A stretch of DNA of 64,000 nt from Methylobacterium sp. J-076 (GCF_022829405.1 NZ_JAKSXW010000118.1:153024-217023); one strand, 5' to 3'; shown: positions 32,445-41,175, counted from the stretch's first letter. The notes: a model not told the origin generated them from the letters alone. Numbers and translations: made by a program.

Positions 32445-33977
32445 TCACGCCGCCTCGGCCCGGCGGGCGAGGTAGGCCGTCAGCCGCGCCGCGCTCTCCG
32501 GGCCGGTGCGCAGGCCGAGCTTGGAGCGGCGCCAGAGGATGTCCTCGGCGCTCACCGCCCACTCGTCGCGGCGCAGGTAGTCGACCTCCGCGGCGGTGAG
32601 GCCGCCGTCGAAGGCCTCGCCCAGGTCGGCGAGGGAGGTCGCGCCGCCCAGCACCGCATCGACCCGCGTGCCGTAGGCCCGGGCGAGGCGGCGGGCCAAC
32701 TCGTCCGGGAGGAACGGCTTGCGGGCCTTCAGGCCGGCGAGGAAGCTGTCGAAATCCGATTTCGGCATGTCGCCGCCGGGCAGGATCCCCTCCCCCGTCC
32801 AGGCGGGCTTGAGCCCGGGGAAATAGCCGGCGAGCTTCTCCAGGGCGTGCTCGGCCAGCCGCCGGTAGGTGGTGATCTTGCCGCCGAACACCGAGAGCAC
32901 CGGCAGGCGCCCGCCCGCATCCTCCACGTCGAGGACGTAGTCGCGCGTGACGGCCGAGGCGTTCGCCGCCGCGTCGTCGTAGAGCGGGCGCACCCCGGAA
33001 TAGCTCCACACCACGTCCGCCGGGCCGATGCGCCGGGCGAAGGAGCGGTTGATGCAGCCGCAGAGGTAGTCGGTCTCCTCCGGGGAGATCGAGACCGGGC
33101 CGGGCTCCCCGTCGTAGGGCACGTCGGTGGTGCCGATGAGGGTGAAGTCGCGCTCGTAGGGGATCGCGAAGACGATGCGCTTGTCGGGCTGCTGCAGGAT
33201 GTAGGCCTGGTCGCCCTCGAACAGCTTGCGCACCACGATGTGGCTGCCCTTGATCAGCCGCACCGCCGCCCGGGCGTTGATCCCGAGGGTGCCCCCCAGC
33301 GTCTCGCTCACCCAGGGGCCGGCGGCGTTGACGATCGCCCGCGCGCGGACGATCCGCTCGGTGCCGGTGCCCTCGTCGCGCAGGTGCGCCACCCAGGTCT
33401 CGCCCTCCCGCCGGGCGGAGACGACGCCGGTGCGGGTCAGCACCTCGGCGCCGCGGGCGCGGGCGTCCATGGCGTTGAGGACGACGAGGCGGCTGTCCTC
33501 GACCCAGCAATCCGAATAGACGAAGCCCTTCGTCAGCCGGTCCTGCAGCGGGCCGCCCATCGCCGAGCTGCGCAGATCGACCGATTCCGAACCCGGCAGG
33601 GTTCGCAACCGCGCCAGGTGATCGTAGAGGAACAGCCCCAGCCGCAGCAGCCAGGCCGGGCGCAGGCCCTCGTCGTGCGGCAGCACGAAGCGCAGGGGCC
33701 AGATGACGTGCGGGGCGAGGCGCAGCAGGCGCTCCCGCTCGGCCAGCGCCTCGCGGACGAGGCGGAACTCGTAATATTCGAGGTAGCGCAGGCCGCCGTG
33801 GATCAGCTTCGTCGAGGACGAGGAGGTGAAGCCGGCCAGATCGCCCCGCTCCGCGAGCAGGACCGAGAGGCCGCGCCCGGCCGCGTCCCGGGCGATCCCG
33901 GTGCCGTTGATGCCGCCGCCGACGACGAGCAGGTCGATCGCCTCGGACGGCGCGCGCGAGGGCGAGATGCTCGCCAT
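32445..33977 (-). CDS. glpD: Aerobic glycerol-3-phosphate dehydrogenase
   Basis: 510-residue FAD enzyme passing electrons from glycerol 3-phosphate to quinone, giving dihydroxyacetone phosphate. The FAD motif is [20 protein letters not shown], with [19 protein letters not shown] and the C-terminal [18 protein letters not shown] region. The start at 33977 has GGGAGGA 5 bp upstream; an ATG five codons earlier lacks that spacing. It is peripheral on the inner membrane by family. It is preceded by a GlpR operator-like palindrome and by glpR. Confidence 0.96.
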   Translation of the reverse strand: MASISPSRAPSEAIDLLVVGGGINGTGIARDAAGRGLSVLLAERGDLAGFTSSSSTKLIHGGLRYLEYYEFRLVREALAERERLLRLAPHVIWPLRFVLPHDEGLRPAWLLRLGLFLYDHLARLRTLPGSESVDLRSSAMGGPLQDRLTKGFVYSDCWVEDSRLVVLNAMDARARGAEVLTRTGVVSARREGETWVAHLRDEGTGTERIVRARAIVNAAGPWVSETLGGTLGINARAAVRLIKGSHIVVRKLFEGDQAYILQQPDKRIVFAIPYERDFTLIGTTDVPYDGEPGPVSISPEETDYLCGCINRSFARRIGPADVVWSYSGVRPLYDDAAANASAVTRDYVLDVEDAGGRLPVLSVFGGKITTYRRLAEHALEKLAGYFPGLKPAWTGEGILPGGDMPKSDFDSFLAGLKARKPFLPDELARRLARAYGTRVDAVLGGATSLADLGEAFDGGLTAAEVDYLRRDEWAVSAEDILWRRSKLGLRTGPESAARLTAYLARRAEAA

Positions 33978-34026
33978 GGTGTCCTCCCGCATTTTTCCGT
34001 TGCGGGGAGTGTAGCCGGGCTTTTCG

Positions 34027-34042
34027 TTTTCGCAAGCGAAAA
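34027..34042. promoter_or_regulatory. Candidate GlpR operator upstream of glpD
   Basis: TTTTCGC-AA-GCGAAAA, a perfect 7-bp inverted repeat, with a further TTTTCG half-site immediately before it. It lies 50 bp upstream of glpD and just after the glpR stop. It resembles known GlpR sites built from TTCG/CGAA half-sites. Confidence 0.6.
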
Positions 34043-34052
34043 TCAGCGTTCG

Positions 34053-34850
34053 CTATGCGTCATTCCCCGGCTCGGCGACGGCGAGGGCGACGCCCTCCCT
34101 CTCGAGCAGGGCCACGATGCCCGGCGGGGGCGGCGCATCGGTGAAGAAGGTGTCGATCTGCGAGAGGTGGCCCGCCTGCACCATCGGCCGGCGGGTGAAC
34201 TTGGTGTGGTCGGCCACGAGGAAGGTGCGCTTGGCGTGGGCCAGGATCGCCTGCGTCGCCCGCACCTCCTCGAAATCGTAGTCGAGGAGCGCCCCGTCCG
34301 CATCGATGCCGCTGATGCCGATCACCGCCACGTCCACCCGGAACTGGCCGAGCGTGTCGCAGGTGAGCTGCCCGAGGACGGCCCCGTCGCGGTTGCGCAC
34401 GGTGCCCCCCGCCACGACGATGCGGAACGCGGTGGCGTCGGCCAGCGACAGGGCGACGTGCAGGTTGTTGGTGATGACGCTGAGGTCGTCGTGCCGGGTC
34501 AGCTCCCGGGCCACCGCCTCCGGCGTGGTGCCGATGTTGATGAAGACCGAGCAGTGGGACGGGATGCGGCTCGCCGCCAGCCGGCCGATGCGGGTCTTCT
34601 CCGCCAGCAGGGTCACCCGCCTGTCGGCGTAGTCGATGTTCTCGACGCTGGAGGGCAGGCCGCCGCCGCCCCGGTAGCGCTCCAGGCGGCCCCCGGCGCT
34701 GAGTTCGTTGAGGTCCCGGCGGATCGTCTGGACCGTGACCCCGAACTGCCCGGCCAGCGCCTCGATGGTCATGAAGCCGCGCTGGCGCACCGCTGCGACG
34801 ATGGCGTCCCGCCGGGCCTCGACCCCGCCGGCCTCGGCCCGCTGCTCCAT
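34053..34850 (-). CDS. glpR: Glycerol-3-phosphate regulon repressor (DeoR family)
   Basis: 265 residues. N-terminal DeoR helix-turn-helix ([21 protein letters not shown], residues about 27-47) followed by [11 protein letters not shown] and the DeoRC sugar-phosphate domain ([13 protein letters not shown] and [15 protein letters not shown]). Glycerol 3-phosphate is the expected inducer. It is first in the co-directional glpR-glpD-glpK-glpF set; operator-like repeats lie upstream of both glpR and glpD, so autoregulation is likely. Confidence 0.9.
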   Translation of the reverse strand: MEQRAEAGGVEARRDAIVAAVRQRGFMTIEALAGQFGVTVQTIRRDLNELSAGGRLERYRGGGGLPSSVENIDYADRRVTLLAEKTRIGRLAASRIPSHCSVFINIGTTPEAVARELTRHDDLSVITNNLHVALSLADATAFRIVVAGGTVRNRDGAVLGQLTCDTLGQFRVDVAVIGISGIDADGALLDYDFEEVRATQAILAHAKRTFLVADHTKFTRRPMVQAGHLSQIDTFFTDAPPPPGIVALLEREGVALAVAEPGNDA

Positions 34851-34870
34851 CTGCCTCGACCTCCCTCACC

Positions 34871-34888
34871 CTGCGTTTTCGTTTCGCA
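34871..34888. promoter_or_regulatory. Candidate GlpR operator upstream of glpR
   Basis: GCGTTTTCGTTTCGCAAC carries two TTTCG half-sites and GCG...CGC ends, sharing its core with the palindrome upstream of glpD. It is 20 bp before the glpR start. The palindrome is weaker than at 34027. Confidence 0.45.
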
Positions 34889-35089
34889 ACATCGGTTCCA
34901 CGCCGATGATCCTGCGCCGAACACGCCGGGCGGGCAACCTCGCCCCCGCCGCCATCGCAGTTCTCCCGCCCTCGACCCGGGCGGGGACGATGAGGGGGGC
35001 ATCGCGGGCGGCCCGGATGGATCGCCGCCGCCTTCGTGCGCGGTGAAGCGATCCCGAGGGTCCGCCGCGGTCGGGGGCGGGATAAAGAC

Positions 35090-35122
35090 GGCGATTATGC
35101 ACTTACCATAGCAGGTGGCCGC
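35090..35122 (+). repeat. Left terminal inverted repeat of the IS1595-family element
   Basis: GGCGATTATGCACTTACCAT then AGCAGGTGGCCGC. It matches the reverse complement of 38092-38124 except for four substitutions and one 1-bp gap. It starts with GG, as is usual for IS1595 ends. Confidence 0.85.
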
Positions 35123-35238
35123 TATTATGCGAGGGCGATTTGGCGTGGGCATCCCGCCACTACCAGGTCCCAACTTGCTGCCTCCGTTATCCCTATGACA
35201 GGATGGGCGCTCATCCACGCAGAAGGGCAGGTGCGGAC

Positions 35239-36921
35239 ATGGCCGTCAATGTGGACTATCCTGACATCCTTCAAAATTTCCCCGAGTATTTGTCTGCAAA
35301 GCGCTCGGAAAGCGCATCGTTCCTGATTTGGTATCTAGAGCAGTATTATCGCCTTGAAAGTACGGAAGCAGTCGATTCTGTATGCGACCAAGGAGGTGAC
35401 AAAGGAGTAGACGGGATATTTATCAACGATATGAATCGCACAATAACGGTTTTTCAATCGAAATTATCTCAGCGTGCTAATTCGACAGTTGGAGATGCTC
35501 AATTACGAAATTTTCTTGGTACTTTGGAGCAGTTTAAGTCGGCTGAGACCATAGAGCATCTTTTATCGACGGCGGGGGACGCTCAAGTTGCAAATCTCAT
35601 TCGTCATTCTGGTTTAATTGAGAAAATCAGTTCTTATGATCTACGGGGTGAATATATTGTAAATATTGATCTTGATCAGAACGGAAGCGATTTTCTGAAG
35701 CAGTATCGGAATATTATTACATTTATCGGTAAGAAGGAGCTTGTTGCGAAATTTCTTTCAAACGAGCGAGATTTACCGATCCAGAAAATAGTATCATTTG
35801 ATGTTTTGGGGGTAAGTTACGCTGAACATATTATCGACAGTGACACAAAAGCAGTAATAGCTCCAATTAAAGCCCGGGAACTGATAGCTCTCGACGGAAT
35901 TGAAGATCAGTCCTTGTTTACTTACAATGTCAGAGGTCCGCTTGAAAGGACGCACGTCAACAAAGATCTAGCAAACAGTATTCGTGATAAGAGTACTCAT
36001 AAGCATTTCCCGTTATTTCATAACGGGATCACGGTGATCGCAAACCACCTGGCCGTGTTTGCGGACCGCATTGAGATTGGCGGCTACTTCGTTGTGAACG
36101 GTTGCCAAAGTATTACAACACTATTTGGGAATAAGCACGCTATTACAGAAGATTTGAAGCTGCTCACAAAATTTATCAAGATGGATCCTACTTCGCTTCA
36201 AGCCAAGCAGATTACCGATTATTCTAATAATCAAAACAGCGTACGCGCGCGTGATTTTAAATCGAACGATGCTATACAGATCCGTCTTCGAAAAGAGTTT
36301 GAGCAGATTTATAAGGACCGCTACTGCTTTGAGATTAAGCGTGGTGAAACGTCCGCTACGGGAGAAGTGATCTCTAACGAGGAAGCAGGCCTATATATGA
36401 TGGCTTTTGATTTGAAAGAGCCCTGGGGGACGTATCGTAAGTACGAAGTGTTTGAGGATAAGCACGGCGACGTTTTCGGGAAGCCGTATGTAACTGCTGA
36501 TAAAATTGTTATGCTAAGGATAATATATAATGTAATCTGCGACCATCTCGGAAGTATTAAAGAAGAACTTCTAGCGAAATATATGCTCACGAGGTATATG
36601 CTAATGTACATATTGCGAGAAATGCTGTCTGAGGATGAAATGTTCCAAGATATTATACTGCATCCAGAGGACTGGGTGAGAGACGAGGGAACGGCAGATA
36701 TGTTCGCTGACACCATCTCGCTTTTTATAGGAGATATAATCATTGACATCAATGAGGAAAGCAAAGATTTTGAAGAAGACTTTGACTATAGACGCAAAGT
36801 TAAGAACGCTGATTGGGTAAGAGATCTAACAAAGACAATACAAAAGGGATATCAGAAGAACGTGAAGAGAGGAAAATCCGCTACATTTGCGGCGGAGTGG
36901 GGTAATCATGCCCGAGTATGA
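35239..36921 (+). CDS. AIPR-family (abortive infection) protein with nuclease-like N-terminus
   Basis: 560 residues from ATG 35239, which has a GAAGGGCAGG ribosome site just upstream; the open frame reaches back to 35140 but that part is Arg/Cys-rich and unlike the rest. Residues 45-80 hold DQGGDKGVDGIFI then TVFQSK, a D58...Q73-x-K75 arrangement like Mrr-type restriction-endonuclease folds. The AIPR core is seen at HFPLFHNGITVIANH (about 256-270) and FVVNGCQSITTLF (284-296), followed by TDYSNNQNSVRARDF. AIPR proteins are linked to phage abortive infection; target and trigger are unknown here. Base composition and codon use are AT-rich, unlike all other genes in the window. The stop overlaps the small gene at 36908. 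Confidence 0.87.
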   Translation: MAVNVDYPDILQNFPEYLSAKRSESASFLIWYLEQYYRLESTEAVDSVCDQGGDKGVDGIFINDMNRTITVFQSKLSQRANSTVGDAQLRNFLGTLEQFKSAETIEHLLSTAGDAQVANLIRHSGLIEKISSYDLRGEYIVNIDLDQNGSDFLKQYRNIITFIGKKELVAKFLSNERDLPIQKIVSFDVLGVSYAEHIIDSDTKAVIAPIKARELIALDGIEDQSLFTYNVRGPLERTHVNKDLANSIRDKSTHKHFPLFHNGITVIANHLAVFADRIEIGGYFVVNGCQSITTLFGNKHAITEDLKLLTKFIKMDPTSLQAKQITDYSNNQNSVRARDFKSNDAIQIRLRKEFEQIYKDRYCFEIKRGETSATGEVISNEEAGLYMMAFDLKEPWGTYRKYEVFEDKHGDVFGKPYVTADKIVMLRIIYNVICDHLGSIKEELLAKYMLTRYMLMYILREMLSEDEMFQDIILHPEDWVRDEGTADMFADTISLFIGDIIIDINEESKDFEEDFDYRRKVKNADWVRDLTKTIQKGYQKNVKRGKSATFAAEWGNHARV

Positions 36922-37090
36922 ACTTAAGCTTCCCGAGCATGCGGATATTGCTCGGCGCCGTGACGAGGCCATACGGCGCGCGCTAAACACGCCGCCCGCT
37001 CCGACCAAGTCGATAAAGGGCAAGTCGCGTCGGCCAAGAGGGCGCCCGGCTAAAACCGCGTCCTCTCAATCGGATCAACAAGAAGCCTAA
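36908..37090 (+). CDS. Small basic protein with AT-hook-like motif, coupled to AIPR gene
   Basis: 60 residues from ATG 36908, overlapping the AIPR stop by 14 bp in another frame. The N-terminal half is acidic/helical (EYELKLPEHADIARRRDEAI). The C-terminal half is strongly basic, with [13 protein letters not shown], which contains the RGRP core of an AT-hook. It could bind DNA and regulate or assist the AIPR protein or the transposase; this is inference. No known family was recognised. Confidence 0.6.
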   Translation: MPEYELKLPEHADIARRRDEAIRRALNTPPAPTKSIKGKSRRPRGRPAKTASSQSDQQEA

Positions 37091-37101
37091 GCTTGTTAAG
37101 C

Positions 37102-38081
37102 TCACGCTCCAAGCGGTTGCGGCGAACCAGGTTGTTTGTATGTCAGCCGCCTCCCGACCGCGCCCTGGATCGCGCAAGTCACCCGCTCGGTATCGTTCAC
37201 GCCGAGCTTCAGACGGTTGTTGTACCGGAAGTCGAACTCGGCCACGTAGCGGTACAGGTGCTGTTTGCCTCAGTGCTGATAGACGCCCTTCATGCCGAGC
37301 TTGAAGATTGAAAAGGCACCCTGAATCGTGTTTGTGTGGATCGTGCGGTCCACGAGGTCCACGTACTCGCCCTGGCGAGTGAAACCGTGGGCGGCGAAGT
37401 GGGCGGACAGCTTGCATACTGACCGGCCTCGTCCGTCATCACGCGAGCCTCGGCGGCGATGTTCTCCGTGAGAATGGGAACGAGCGTCTCGGCGGACAAA
37501 TCGTCCACGACCGTAGATCGCTCCTGGCGGGTGTCGCGATCCACGAGGCTCAGCCCTTTGTGCTTGTGCGCGTAGCCACGGCGCTTCTTCTCGCCGTGAG
37601 GCTTCTTCGTGCGGTCGCTGCCGATGAAAGTCTTATCGACTTCCACGACACCGTCAGCGCCGCCCCTGCGGGCCAGCGCGCCTTCGCTCGGACGCATTGC
37701 CTCGCACATACGGTGCGCCATGAACGAAGCCGCGCGGTAAGAGCCCAAGCCAAGCGTCCGCTTGAGCTGGTTGGCGCTCACGCCCTTCTTGCTCGCGGCC
37801 ATCAGGTGAAAGCCCAAGGTCCACTTAATTAACGGAACGCGGCTCGACTCCATCACAGAACCGACCGTGACCGTGAAGGGCTCTCGGCAAGCATTGCACT
37901 GGTACATGCCAGCACGATGGGACTTACCCGTAAGCAAAGTCGCCTGATCGACAACGCAACACTTCGGGCACAAGGGGCCGTTCGGCCAATGGATAGCCTC
38001 AAAGTGCTTCCGGGTCGCGTCCTCGTTACTGAAAATCGGGTCGCTCAGATCAATGGTCATGGCAGTGCTCGTCTCTGCCAT
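37102..38081 (-). pseudogene. Degraded IS1595-family transposase
   Basis: The N-terminal part (from ATG 38081) is intact: zinc ribbon CPKCCVVDQATL...YQCNAC, VPLIKWTLGFHLMAASKKGV, and the first catalytic Asp in VVEVDKTFIGSD. After TDEAGQYA a missing base near 37411-37414 shifts the frame. Reading on in the new frame gives HTNTIQGAFSIFKLGMKGVY, then TGA at 37270-37272 where a sense codon (probably Cys) is expected. FDFRYNNR and a terminal TGA at 37102 follow. The expected acidic residue in the IQG segment reads Gln. It is clearly inactive. Confidence 0.88.
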
Positions 38082-38091
38082 TCTTATCACA

Positions 38092-38124
38092 CGGCCACGC
38101 TGCTATGGCAGGTGCATAATCACC
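38092..38124 (-). repeat. Right terminal inverted repeat of the IS1595-family element
   Basis: Read on the minus strand from 38124 it is GGTGATTATGCACCTGCCAT then AGCAGCGTGGCCG. It mirrors the left end at 35090. It abuts the T-tract of the neighbouring terminator. Confidence 0.85.
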
Positions 38125-38155
38125 TAAAAAAAGGCCCGCCGGAGGGGCGGGCCTT
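38125..38155 (-). terminator. Rho-independent terminator of the small secreted-protein gene
   Basis: Perfect 10-bp stem AAGGCCCGCC/GGCGGGCCTT with a GGAGG loop, followed on the minus strand by seven Ts. It is 6 bp downstream of the gene stop at 38161. Confidence 0.9.
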
Positions 38156-38160
38156 CTGGC

Positions 38161-38412
38161 TCACATGCCGCGCTGCATGTGGCGGTGATGCATCTTCCGG
38201 TGATGCATGCGCTTGTGCATCGAGCGCTTGCGCATCATCGGCCGGGCGGCCGGAGCGGGGGCTTCCATCTCGGCACCCTGAGCAGCGCGCTCCATGCCGC
38301 CGCGGGGGCCACCGGCCTGCGCACCGGACGTGTTGTAGGGCGAGCCGCCCTGGGCGAAGGCCGAGCCGGCGATCAGCGTGAGCGCCGCGGCGCCGAGCAG
38401 AATGCTCCTCAT
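38161..38412 (-). CDS. Small exported His/Met-rich protein
   Basis: 83 residues. Residues 1-20 are a clear signal peptide (MRSILLGAAALTLIAGSAFA, cleavage after AFA). A Gly/Ala/Pro-rich middle leads to a C-terminal tail dense in Met, His, Lys and Arg (MHKRMHHRKMHHRHMQRGM). Such a tail could bind copper or other soft metals in the periplasm; that is inference from composition. It carries its own terminator. The 183-bp upstream gap precedes the chemosensory cluster on the other strand. Confidence 0.75.
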   Translation of the reverse strand: MRSILLGAAALTLIAGSAFAQGGSPYNTSGAQAGGPRGGMERAAQGAEMEAPAPAARPMMRKRSMHKRMHHRKMHHRHMQRGM

Positions 38413-38595
38413 GTCGATAGTCCCTTCATGCGTAAGTGAGCGGCGTCTGCGGAAACCGCGTCGTCGCGTCCTCGCCCAAGTCCCGGGACAGGACTTGGTT
38501 CCGCGGTTAAGACTCGGCGGGCGGCAATTGCTGATTGCGGTGGTCCGATGGGCTAGAAGGCCGCGGACGGGGTCCGAAGGGCCGGGGAGGACAGC

Positions 38596-39096
38596 GTGGC
38601 GGGCGACCCGAGGGCCTATCTCATCCTGGACGTCGCGGGCACGGCCTGCGCGCTCCCGCGCGAGGCCGTCGCGGAGGTGCTGCCCCTGCCGGAGCTGCAG
38701 CGGGCGCCGGCCTCGGGGGGCTGGCTCGCCGGCTTCGTCAACCTCGCGGGGCGGCCCGTGCCGGTCCTCGACCTCGCGCCGTTCCTCGGCCTGCGGCAGG
38801 GCGCGGCGGAGGTGGGACTCTATGCCCACCTCGTCCTCGCCCGCGACCTCTCCCTCGCGTGGCTCGTGGACCGGGCGAGCGACCTCGTGAACGTGCCCGC
38901 CGCCGCCCACCGGCCCGCCGACCCGGCAGCGAGCCTCAACGGCTGCGTGGCGGCGGGGCTGCTGCTGGGCGACCGGCTGGTCCCGGCCCTCGACCCCGCA
39001 CGCCTGCTCACGCAGGCCGAGCGGGCCCGCATCGAGGGGCAGGCCCGGGAGGCGGCCGCGCGGCTCGCCGCCCTGCCCGATCCCCCTCCGGCCTGA
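38596..39096 (+). CDS. CheW-like coupling protein (WspB position)
   Basis: 166 residues, GTG start with a GGGGAGGA ribosome site. CheW fold: AYLILDVAGTACALPREAVAEVL, then LAGFVNLAGRPVPVLDL, matching the receptor/kinase coupling surface. It is first in an eight-gene plus-strand cluster whose order (CheW, CheR-TPR, CheW, MCP, CheA-REC, CheB) parallels wspB-wspC-wspD with the receptor gene moved. It overlaps nothing; the next gene starts 9 bp later. Confidence 0.82.
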   Translation: MAGDPRAYLILDVAGTACALPREAVAEVLPLPELQRAPASGGWLAGFVNLAGRPVPVLDLAPFLGLRQGAAEVGLYAHLVLARDLSLAWLVDRASDLVNVPAAAHRPADPAASLNGCVAAGLLLGDRLVPALDPARLLTQAERARIEGQAREAAARLAALPDPPPA

Positions 39097-39104
39097 GCCC
39101 CGGG

Positions 39105-40613
39105 ATGCGTCCACCGGGCAAGCCCAAACCCGACCCCAACGCCGATCCCGCCTATCCCGGGCTGAAGGCGCGCATCGTCGCGCGCACCGGCCACGCCTAC
39201 TATGCGGACAAGGACGACCTCCTCGTCGATCGCCTGTACCGCCGCCTCCGGGAGACCGGAACGCCCGACTTCGCCGCCTACCTCGCCCTCCTTTCCGACG
39301 CCGCGGCGGGCGAGGCGGAATGGGCCCGGCTGGAGGCGGAGATCACCATCGGCGAGACCTTCTTCTTCCGCTACAGCGAGCAGTTCGCGGCCCTGCGCAC
39401 GACGATCCTGCCGGATCTCGTCGCCTCCCGGCGGGCCGAGCGGCGTTTGCGGATCTGGAGCGCGGGCTGCTCGACGGGGGCCGAGCCGTATTCCCTGGCG
39501 ATCCTCGTGCGGGAGATCCTGGGCGAGGCCCTGCCCGATTGGCGGGTGGCGATCCTCGGCACCGACATCAGCGCCGAGGCCATCGCCACCGCGAGGGCGG
39601 CGGAATACGGGCGCTGGGCCCTGCGGACGATGCCGCCCGAGGAGCGCCTGCGCTACTTCACCCACCTGCCGCCGAAGCCCGGCCTGCGCCGGGAGGGCGG
39701 GTTCAACCTCCGTCCGGAATATCGCGGGATGGTCCGCTTCGCGCAGGGCAACCTGCTGAAGGTGGCGGAGCCCGCCGGGCCGGAGGAGGGCTACGACCTC
39801 ATCCTGTGCCGCAACGTGCTGATCTACTTCGATGCGGCGACGGTGACCCGGGTGGTCCACGGCCTGGGGCGGCGCCTGCGGCCGGAGGGGTGGCTGCTCC
39901 TCGGCCATGCCGAGCCGAACCCGACCTTCTCCGCCTTCCTCGACCCCGTGAGCCTGCCCGGCACCGTCGCCTACCGGCCCGGCGGGACAAATCCGGCCGA
40001 CAGGGCCCCGCAGCCCCGCCCGCCCCAGCCGCCGCCCGATCCCGAGGTGCCGGCGCCCGGCGTCCCCTGCGAAGGAGGCCTCCGGGACGCGCCGCGTCCC
40101 CGGGAGCCCGCCTTCGCGGCCGACGTCGCCGTGCCTCAGGATGGGGAGGGGGAGCGGACCCGGCTTCCGGCGCCTCCCTCCGATGCCGCCCCGGCCCCCG
40201 AAGACCCCGCATCCCTCGTCCGCACCCTGGCCGATGCGGGGGAGACCGGCGCCGCGTGGCGGGCGGTGCGCGCGGCGCTGGAGCGGGAGCCCATGAATCC
40301 GCGCCTGCGGTTCTACGAAGGGCTCGTCGCCGCGAGCCTGGGCCGAGAGGTGGAGGCGGAGCGGGCGCTCCGGGCCACGCTCTACCTCGATCGGGGGTTC
40401 GTCATGGCCCACTACCACCTCGGCTTGCTGCTCCTGGGCCAGGGGCGGAGGGTCGAGGCGGCGAGGGCCCTCGACAATGCCCTCGCCCTGAGCCAAGCCC
40501 TTCCCCCGGATGCGCGGCTGCCCGAGGGCGACGGTGCCCTGGCCGCCGAGGTCGCCGCGGGCGTGGCCGCGGCGCTCGGCCGGGACGGGGGAACGATGGG
40601 GGGGCGGGCCTGA
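39105..40613 (+). CDS. CheR-type methyltransferase with C-terminal TPR (WspC-like)
   Basis: 502 residues. The N-terminal CheR helical domain is followed by a SAM methyltransferase core with WSAGCSTGAEPYSLAI, GTDISAEAIATARAAEY and DLILCRNVLIYFD. A Pro-rich linker (about 300-365) contains a palindromic repeat at the DNA level. A TPR region (about 385-470, MAHYHLGLLLLGQGRRVEAA) follows, as in WspC. It methylates receptor glutamates. The ATG at 39105 is the first in frame after the CheW stop. Confidence 0.9.
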   Translation: MRPPGKPKPDPNADPAYPGLKARIVARTGHAYYADKDDLLVDRLYRRLRETGTPDFAAYLALLSDAAAGEAEWARLEAEITIGETFFFRYSEQFAALRTTILPDLVASRRAERRLRIWSAGCSTGAEPYSLAILVREILGEALPDWRVAILGTDISAEAIATARAAEYGRWALRTMPPEERLRYFTHLPPKPGLRREGGFNLRPEYRGMVRFAQGNLLKVAEPAGPEEGYDLILCRNVLIYFDAATVTRVVHGLGRRLRPEGWLLLGHAEPNPTFSAFLDPVSLPGTVAYRPGGTNPADRAPQPRPPQPPPDPEVPAPGVPCEGGLRDAPRPREPAFAADVAVPQDGEGERTRLPAPPSDAAPAPEDPASLVRTLADAGETGAAWRAVRAALEREPMNPRLRFYEGLVAASLGREVEAERALRATLYLDRGFVMAHYHLGLLLLGQGRRVEAARALDNALALSQALPPDARLPEGDGALAAEVAAGVAAALGRDGGTMGGRA

Positions 40614-40615
40614 CC

Positions 40616-41152
40616 ATGCGCGACGCGACCCAGCCCGCCGCCCTCCGCGACGATGCCCGGGACCGGGAGATCCGTGCCGCCCGCACCCTCGCCCTGGCCC
40701 GCCGGACGGATGCCGCCGCCGGGCCGGCGCGGCCGACCTACCCCTACCTCGTCTGCACCTGCGGCGGTGAGCGCATCGGCCTGCCGCTCCCCGCCGTGGC
40801 GCAGGTGCTGCCGGGGCGGCCCTGCACACCCGTGCCCGGCGCCGCCGCCGCCGTGTCCGGCATCGTCGCCCTGTCGGGGCGGATCGTCCCCGTGATCGGC
40901 CTCGCCCGAGCCCTCGGGCGGCCGGAGGGCGCGGGGGCCGGGGAACACCTCGTGCTGCTGCGCGGCGAGCCGCCGGTGGCGCTGTGCGTCGAGCGGGCGC
41001 TGACCATCGTGCGCTCCGTCCAGGCGCCCGCCGCGGCGGAGGCCGCCCCCCTGGGAAACGGCTCCGCTTCGGACTATGTCCCCGGCGCCGACGGCAGCCC
41101 GGACTTCACCATCATCGATCCGGCGCAGGTGCTGCGGCGGGTGATGCCCTGA
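40616..41152 (+). CDS. Second CheW-like coupling protein (WspD position)
   Basis: 178 residues, starting 2 bp after the cheR stop. About 40 extra N-terminal residues precede the CheW fold (YLVCTCGGERIGLPLPAVAQV, VSGIVALSGRIVPVIGLA). The N-terminal extension and the location after CheR-TPR fit WspD. It would bridge the receptor and the CheA-type kinase. Confidence 0.82.
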   Translation: MRDATQPAALRDDARDREIRAARTLALARRTDAAAGPARPTYPYLVCTCGGERIGLPLPAVAQVLPGRPCTPVPGAAAAVSGIVALSGRIVPVIGLARALGRPEGAGAGEHLVLLRGEPPVALCVERALTIVRSVQAPAAAEAAPLGNGSASDYVPGADGSPDFTIIDPAQVLRRVMP

Positions 41153-41175
41153 CTCATGACATCCGGAGCCCGGCC

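Larger units (their letters stand above)
35090..38124. mobile_element. IS1595-family element carrying an AIPR defence-type gene
   Basis: A 3035-bp unit bounded by ~33-bp imperfect inverted repeats (listed separately). It contains an AT-rich AIPR gene, a small overlapping gene and a degraded IS1595 transposase next to the right end. The AIPR gene is far below the surrounding GC content, showing foreign origin. The element lies between the glpR upstream region and the terminator of a small secreted-protein gene. The 8-bp flanks (ATAAAGAC left, TAAAAAAA right) do not form a convincing target duplication, although the family normally makes 8-bp ones, so flanks may have decayed. The span 35123-35238 between the left end and the AIPR start shows no gene. 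Confidence 0.82.

Noticed and set aside
35140..35238. N-terminal extension of the AIPR gene
   Set aside because: The extra residues are Cys/Arg-rich, the composition differs from the AT-rich gene, and ATG 35239 has a good ribosome site.
35082..38132. 8-bp target duplication flanking the IS1595-family element
   Set aside because: ATAAAGAC and TAAAAAAA agree at only about half the positions; not supported as a duplication.
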